DNA from: Verrucomicrobiota bacterium
GTDB lineage: Bacteria; Verrucomicrobiota; Verrucomicrobiia; Opitutales; Seribacteraceae
DNA: 18,761 nucleotides
Direction of reading: 5' to 3'
Assembly (NCBI GenBank): GCA_030830145.1
Contig: JAURNO010000131.1
Location: 1 to 18,761, forward strand
Positions 15,598 to 18,761 of the stretch are shown piece after piece; the stretch's first letter is position 1; each line of letters starts with the position of its first letter. The position numbers and the translations under genes were made by a program. The notes below the pieces were generated by a model. It searched no databases. It worked only from the letters and a program-made list of their open reading frames with translations, and had not been told where the DNA came from.

Positions 15598-16791
15598 CTA
15601 GCCGACTTCTCGATTCTGGTTTTCGGATGCAAGAATCTCGACAAACAATTCAATCCGGTCCGTGGCTTCGACGAGTTTTTCGTAAGAAGTCGAAAAACTT
15701 GCCCTGACGTGATTTTTACCGTGCGGACCAAAAGCCGTTCCGGGAACAACGGCCACTTCCTTTTCGCGAAGCAGTCGATGACAGAAATCAACCTCGTTCA
15801 AACCCGTTTCCTCCACTGAAGGAAAGGCATAGAAGGAACCACGAGGAAGGTGGCAAGTGAGTCCCATTTCGTTAAACCTGCGGATCACGAAGTTCCGGCG
15901 CTGAAAATATTGCTCCTTCATTTTCGCTACTGCGTCGGAACCGTGTGCGAGAGCCTCGATAGCCGCCTCTTGACTGAGGATGGGAGCGCACATCATGCAA
16001 TACTGATGAATCTTCATCATTGCATCGATAAGCCAATCGGGACCGCAGGCAAAACCGACTCGAAAGCCAGTCATGGCAAAGGCTTTGGAAAAACCGTGCA
16101 ACAAAAGAGTCCGCTCCTGCATTCCGGGAAGCGAAGCCAAACTGACGTGCTCTCCTTCGTAAGTAAGCTCGGCGTAAATTTCGTCACTGATTACGATCAG
16201 ATCCTTTTCAACGGCAAATTTCGCCAGGCGTTGGAGTTTTTCAAGATCAGCCGTTCCCCCGGTAGGGTTGGTGGGGAAATTAAGCATGAGAACTTTGCAA
16301 CCAGGTTCCCAGGCTTTCTCAAAGGCATCCGGGTCGAGGGCAAAAGAATTATCCGGGGAAGTGGCAACTGGAATTGCCTCACCGAAGGCTAAAGTAACGC
16401 TTGGGGCATACGAAACGTAACAGGGTTCGTGATAGAGCACTTTGTCGCCCGGATTAAGGATCGAACGCAGAGCCACGTCTATGGCCTCGGATACCCCGAC
16501 CGTTACCAAAATCTCGCTGGATGGATCATACTCGGGGCCGAAGAAAGAGGACACGTATCTCGAAATTTCCTTGCGAAGGGAAAGTAGACCTCGGTTGTCG
16601 GTGTAGGAAGTCTTTCCCTTCTCCAAAGCAAAAATGGAAGCCTCTCGGATTTTCCAAGGAGTTACGAAATCCGGTTCCCCGATGCCCAGCGAAATGGCTT
16701 GGGGCATTTCCGAAACGATTGCAAAAAAGTCGCGAATCCCCGAGCGGGGCAACCCTCTTACATGGTCAGCAACATAGGATTCCGGATTCAC
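15598..16791 (-). CDS. Class I PLP-dependent aminotransferase, AlaT/PatA-like
   Basis: A second fold-type I aminotransferase, 397 aa, clearly different from the one at 8686-9870. Key residues: GKTSYTDNRGLLSLR, TNPTG with N175, D203 in SDEIYAEL, Schiff-base K236 in HGFSKAFAMTGFRVG, and R363 near the C-terminus (VRASFSTS). The segment LGIGEPDFVTP and the pairing with an Lrp-type regulator resemble alanine- or N-acetyl-diaminopimelate-type aminotransferases (AlaT, PatA) of Gram-positive bacteria. Substrate is not settled. The start is a GTG at 16791, 5 bp after the regulator stop, so the two genes are probably co-transcribed and coupled. der follows in the same direction. Confidence 0.9.
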   Translation of the reverse strand: MNPESYVADHVRGLPRSGIRDFFAIVSEMPQAISLGIGEPDFVTPWKIREASIFALEKGKTSYTDNRGLLSLRKEISRYVSSFFGPEYDPSSEILVTVGVSEAIDVALRSILNPGDKVLYHEPCYVSYAPSVTLAFGEAIPVATSPDNSFALDPDAFEKAWEPGCKVLMLNFPTNPTGGTADLEKLQRLAKFAVEKDLIVISDEIYAELTYEGEHVSLASLPGMQERTLLLHGFSKAFAMTGFRVGFACGPDWLIDAMMKIHQYCMMCAPILSQEAAIEALAHGSDAVAKMKEQYFQRRNFVIRRFNEMGLTCHLPRGSFYAFPSVEETGLNEVDFCHRLLREKEVAVVPGTAFGPHGKNHVRASFSTSYEKLVEATDRIELFVEILASENQNREVG

Positions 16792-16796
16792 GATTA

Positions 16797-17279
16797 TTAG
16801 GCGCTGACGGGCGGTTTTTCCTCGATCGTACCCTCTTGAACGAGAAGATGGCTTTGCTCTTTGTAGGGTCGCAAGAGAAAGTGGGTTGCCGTGGACAATA
16901 CGCCTTCGATGGTCGCCAACCTCTCGGAGATGAACAAGGCTACCGATTTTAGCGTCTTGCCCGAGACAAAGACCAACAAATCGTATCCTCCGGACATCAG
17001 GTAGCAGGACTCCACCTCCTCGAACTTGGAGATGCGCAAGGCCATTCGGTCGAAACCACCTTCCCGTTCCGGGCTGATTTTAACCTCGATTACGGCTCGA
17101 ACATTTTCCGCATCGGTTTTCTCCGGGTTTAGGATAGGCATCCAACCGAGGATGGTCTTGTCCTGCCTTAGTTCTTCGAGTTCTCTCTCCACTTCCGCCT
17201 TGTCCTTGCCGAGAATTTTGGCAAGGCGTTCCGGACGAGGGTCGGCGGTTTCAAGAAGCAATGGTATCAAACTGCTCAT
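16797..17279 (-). CDS. Lrp/AsnC family transcriptional regulator
   Basis: A 160-aa protein with the usual two parts: an N-terminal winged helix at about 5-48 (PERLAKILGKDKAEVERELEEL) and a C-terminal RAM/ligand domain at about 60-140, including EVESCYLMSGGYDLLVFVSG and TTHFLL-like STATHFLLRPY. Such regulators bind an amino acid and form octameric DNA-binding discs. The N-terminus is slightly short compared with Lrp. Because the next gene is an aminotransferase 5 bp away, it probably controls that gene and itself in response to the amino acid, as AlaR does for AlaT in Bacillus (inference). The start ATG is preceded by GGATAAT, which could be part of the promoter. Confidence 0.9.
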   Translation of the reverse strand: MSSLIPLLLETADPRPERLAKILGKDKAEVERELEELRQDKTILGWMPILNPEKTDAENVRAVIEVKISPEREGGFDRMALRISKFEEVESCYLMSGGYDLLVFVSGKTLKSVALFISERLATIEGVLSTATHFLLRPYKEQSHLLVQEGTIEEKPPVSA

Positions 17280-17364
17280 AATCCAAATTATCCTACAAAA
17301 GAGAGGGGTTGGGGTAAAGAATCAAAGCGAACTCGTTTCTGCGGGAAGAAAAAAAGTTTCTCTG

Positions 17365-17919
17365 TTATGATCCGAGGTGAAGCAGGAGTTTGAAAATTCC
17401 ATTCAAGGCGAGGGAATGAGCAATCTTTTCTTCTTTCACCAAGATTTTCAATTCCTCAAGAGGGACAAGAACGGTTTCAAGTTCTTCGTGGATGTCAAAG
17501 GTGGTTTCTGAAGTTTTTTCGACCTCTTCGACAAGGAGGAAATGGCACTGATTGGACAGAATGGCGGGATTTGGAAAAACGCTCCCAATCAATTCGGCTC
17601 TTTTCCCCGTATACCCGGTTTCTTCCTGCAACTCGCGCTCGCCGGCCAAAATGGGACTTTCTCCTTTCTCGATCACTCCGCCCGGAGGTTCCAGGGAAAA
17701 CTTCTCGGTGCCAAAACGATATTGTCGAACCAAAACAAGTTCTTTCTTCTTGGTCACCGCTAGCACGTTAACCCAATCGTTCGTATCCAAAACGAAAAAG
17801 TCACCTTCTTTTTGGTCGGACGATCGCTTGAACCTACTTTTGCGTACTTCGAATATTCTACAATCAGCATGCAAATCGTCTTTCATCCTGGTCCACGAGC
17901 TCAAGTCTTGTGCATTCAT
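17365..17919 (-). CDS. Nudix hydrolase, ADP-ribose pyrophosphatase-like
   Basis: A 184-aa hydrolase of nucleoside diphosphates linked to another moiety. A complete Nudix box G-x5-E-x7-REUxEExGU spans residues 81-103 (GVIEKGE, then RELQEETGY). The preceding strand WVNVLAVTKKKELVLVRQYRFG and the motif EPPGG are typical of ADP-ribose or ADP-sugar pyrophosphatases (NudF-like). The ATG overlaps the stop of the GmhB-like gene as ATGA, so the two are translationally coupled. Given the ADP-heptose neighbours, an ADP-sugar as substrate or a housekeeping role is conceivable but unproven. Confidence 0.9.
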   Translation of the reverse strand: MNAQDLSSWTRMKDDLHADCRIFEVRKSRFKRSSDQKEGDFFVLDTNDWVNVLAVTKKKELVLVRQYRFGTEKFSLEPPGGVIEKGESPILAGERELQEETGYTGKRAELIGSVFPNPAILSNQCHFLLVEEVEKTSETTFDIHEELETVLVPLEELKILVKEEKIAHSLALNGIFKLLLHLGS

Positions 17920-18461
17920 TTTTTCAATTTCAAGGTTTGCTCTACAAATTCAAGTAAATCCAGGTGAACGGGAACCCTTGCATCCATCGCTTTTGTCGCG
18001 ATCTCATCCTCTATCGGTTTGCCCGTTTGAACCAAAGTCGCGCACATGCCTGCAGACAAACCCGTTTGAGCATCGATCCATTTGTCTCCCACCATCCAGC
18101 ATTCCATCGGGGTTAATTCGTACTTGGCGATCGTTTCCCGTTCGAATCGGGCGGAAGGTTTTCGGTATCCATTTTCTTTGTCCGGCCACTCGGGTGCAAT
18201 ACAGGTATCCTCAAAAAAATCTTCGGGAAGGCCAAGCAATTCGAGCATCCTCAGGTTGCAGGCATGAACGTCGCCCCAATCGTAATATCCTCGCTCAATT
18301 CCCGATTGATTGGTGTGCATGAAAATCAGATAACCCGCAGCCCCCATGCGACTGAGGGCATCCCCTACCCCATCGATAATTTCGACCTTAGCGGGGTCCT
18401 TGAGGTAATGAGCGTCCTTGATCAATGTTCCATCCCGATCGAGAAAAACGGCTTTTTTCAT
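17916..18461 (-). CDS. gmhB: D-glycero-D-manno-heptose 1,7-bisphosphate 7-phosphatase (GmhB-like HAD)
   Basis: HAD-superfamily histidinol/heptose phosphatase, 181 aa. Motif I is FLDRDGTL with D8 nucleophile and D10 acid/base, motif II is HTNQSG at 49-54, motif III includes RKP at 100-102, and motif IV is VGDKWIDAQ with D126 and D130. It removes the 7-phosphate of heptose bisphosphate after the kinase encoded just upstream, on the way to ADP-heptose for LPS. The zinc loop of typical GmhB (CxH...CxC) is missing: only C87 remains, with IAPEWPDKENGY in place of the rest. The gene starts 4 bp after the kinase stop and overlaps the Nudix gene by 4 bases. A related HAD role cannot be excluded. Confidence 0.82.
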   Translation of the reverse strand: MKKAVFLDRDGTLIKDAHYLKDPAKVEIIDGVGDALSRMGAAGYLIFMHTNQSGIERGYYDWGDVHACNLRMLELLGLPEDFFEDTCIAPEWPDKENGYRKPSARFERETIAKYELTPMECWMVGDKWIDAQTGLSAGMCATLVQTGKPIEDEIATKAMDARVPVHLDLLEFVEQTLKLKK

Positions 18462-18465
18462 TCCG

Positions 18466-18761
18466 TTACAAATGGCTCAGGATTTCCTCCGGCGATGCCG
18501 TGGCCGTTCCTACTTTCGCAACGACGATCCCTGCGGCGACATTTGCCAACTCGGCCGCTTGTTCGAGGTTCGCGCCAGCTACAAGAGCCAAAGTGAGGCA
18601 GGAGATAACCGTGTCGCCCGCACCCGACACGTCGAAGACCTCTCGAGCCGCCGTCGGCATAATCTTTTCAACTTTTCCTTTTTTAGCCAAAAGCATGCCG
18701 TCCGCCCCCAAGGTTATGGTAAGTAAACCCGGTTCGAATCTATCGAAGATCGTCCGGACAA
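18466..18761 (-). CDS. rfaE1: Heptose-7-phosphate kinase, PfkB family (C-terminal part, cut by window end)
   Basis: The frame stays open to the window edge, giving 98 complete codons. Visible are LLTITLGADGMLL, a short beta-rich segment, and the PfkB catalytic signature DVSGAGDTVIS with the base Asp in GAGD, then a helical end and VGTATASPEEI. This ending is typical of the kinase domain of RfaE/HldE. The stop falls directly after the kinase domain, so the adenylyltransferase half of the fused HldE is absent and a separate HldC-type enzyme is expected elsewhere. Gene order kinase then GmhB supports the heptose assignment over ribokinase or fructokinase. The N-terminus is outside the window. 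Confidence 0.8.
   Translation of the reverse strand, partial: VRTIFDRFEPGLLTITLGADGMLLAKKGKVEKIMPTAAREVFDVSGAGDTVISCLTLALVAGANLEQAAELANVAAGIVVAKVGTATASPEEILSHL

Noticed and set aside
17552..18322. 256-codon plus-strand frame opposite the Nudix and GmhB genes
   Set aside because: It spans two complete genes on the other strand and its product is Ser/Arg-rich without any motif.
1..18761. Mobile element, CRISPR, toxin-antitoxin or defence system
   Set aside because: No transposase, integrase, direct-repeat array, tRNA or nuclease/toxin gene was seen; nearly all space is taken by core-type genes.

Overview
The window looks like an ordinary stretch of chromosome from a Gram-negative bacterium with about 50% GC. 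Outer-membrane markers include an ADP-heptose (LPS core) kinase/phosphatase pair, a predicted beta-barrel with a C-terminal Phe, a lipobox lipoprotein and a LolA-like lipoprotein-sorting protein. The gene content, the style of the LolA-like protein and the scarcity of Shine-Dalgarno sequences suggest Verrucomicrobiota (possibly the Opitutae side). That is an inference: no rRNA or marker tree is available here. I see no tRNA, rRNA, CRISPR array, insertion sequence, integrase or prophage.

Layout. 1-1060 (+): tail of a membrane protein, probably an ABC-2 permease, whose stop overlaps the GTG start of its ABC ATPase. 1263-2468 (+): a previously unlisted 56-aa membrane micro-ORF overlapping a short-chain dehydrogenase, then a Dabb-domain protein. 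2465-6559 (-): uvrA followed 9 bp later by an AI-2E/PerM family permease, convergent with the Dabb gene so that the two stop codons overlap. 6636-6902 (+): small glutaredoxin divergent from uvrA. 6959-8603 (-): an outer-membrane barrel and a lipoprotein of unknown function. 8686-9870 (-): Thermus-type aspartate aminotransferase. 9937-12986 (-): LysM/coiled-coil envelope protein, parB, secG with a long Pro-rich tail, and the LolA-like protein. 13067-14053 (-): fmt. 14109-14132: a clear intrinsic terminator. 14155-17279 (-): Lrp/AsnC regulator, aminotransferase, der. 17365-18761 (-): heptose-7-phosphate kinase (cut by the window end), GmhB-like phosphatase and a Nudix hydrolase.

How the genes relate. 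The heptose kinase and phosphatase are consecutive steps of ADP-heptose synthesis. Lrp plus aminotransferase is a typical regulator-target pair. The LysM, ParB, SecG and LolA-like genes join envelope, chromosome segregation and secretion functions in one direction. I did not find a defence island or other clearly new multi-gene system. The most unusual items are the micro-ORF at 1263-1433, a 17-bp element (15/17 identical) just upstream of the LysM and secG start codons, the SecG tail, a GmhB that has lost its zinc loop, and the unassigned barrel/lipoprotein pair.
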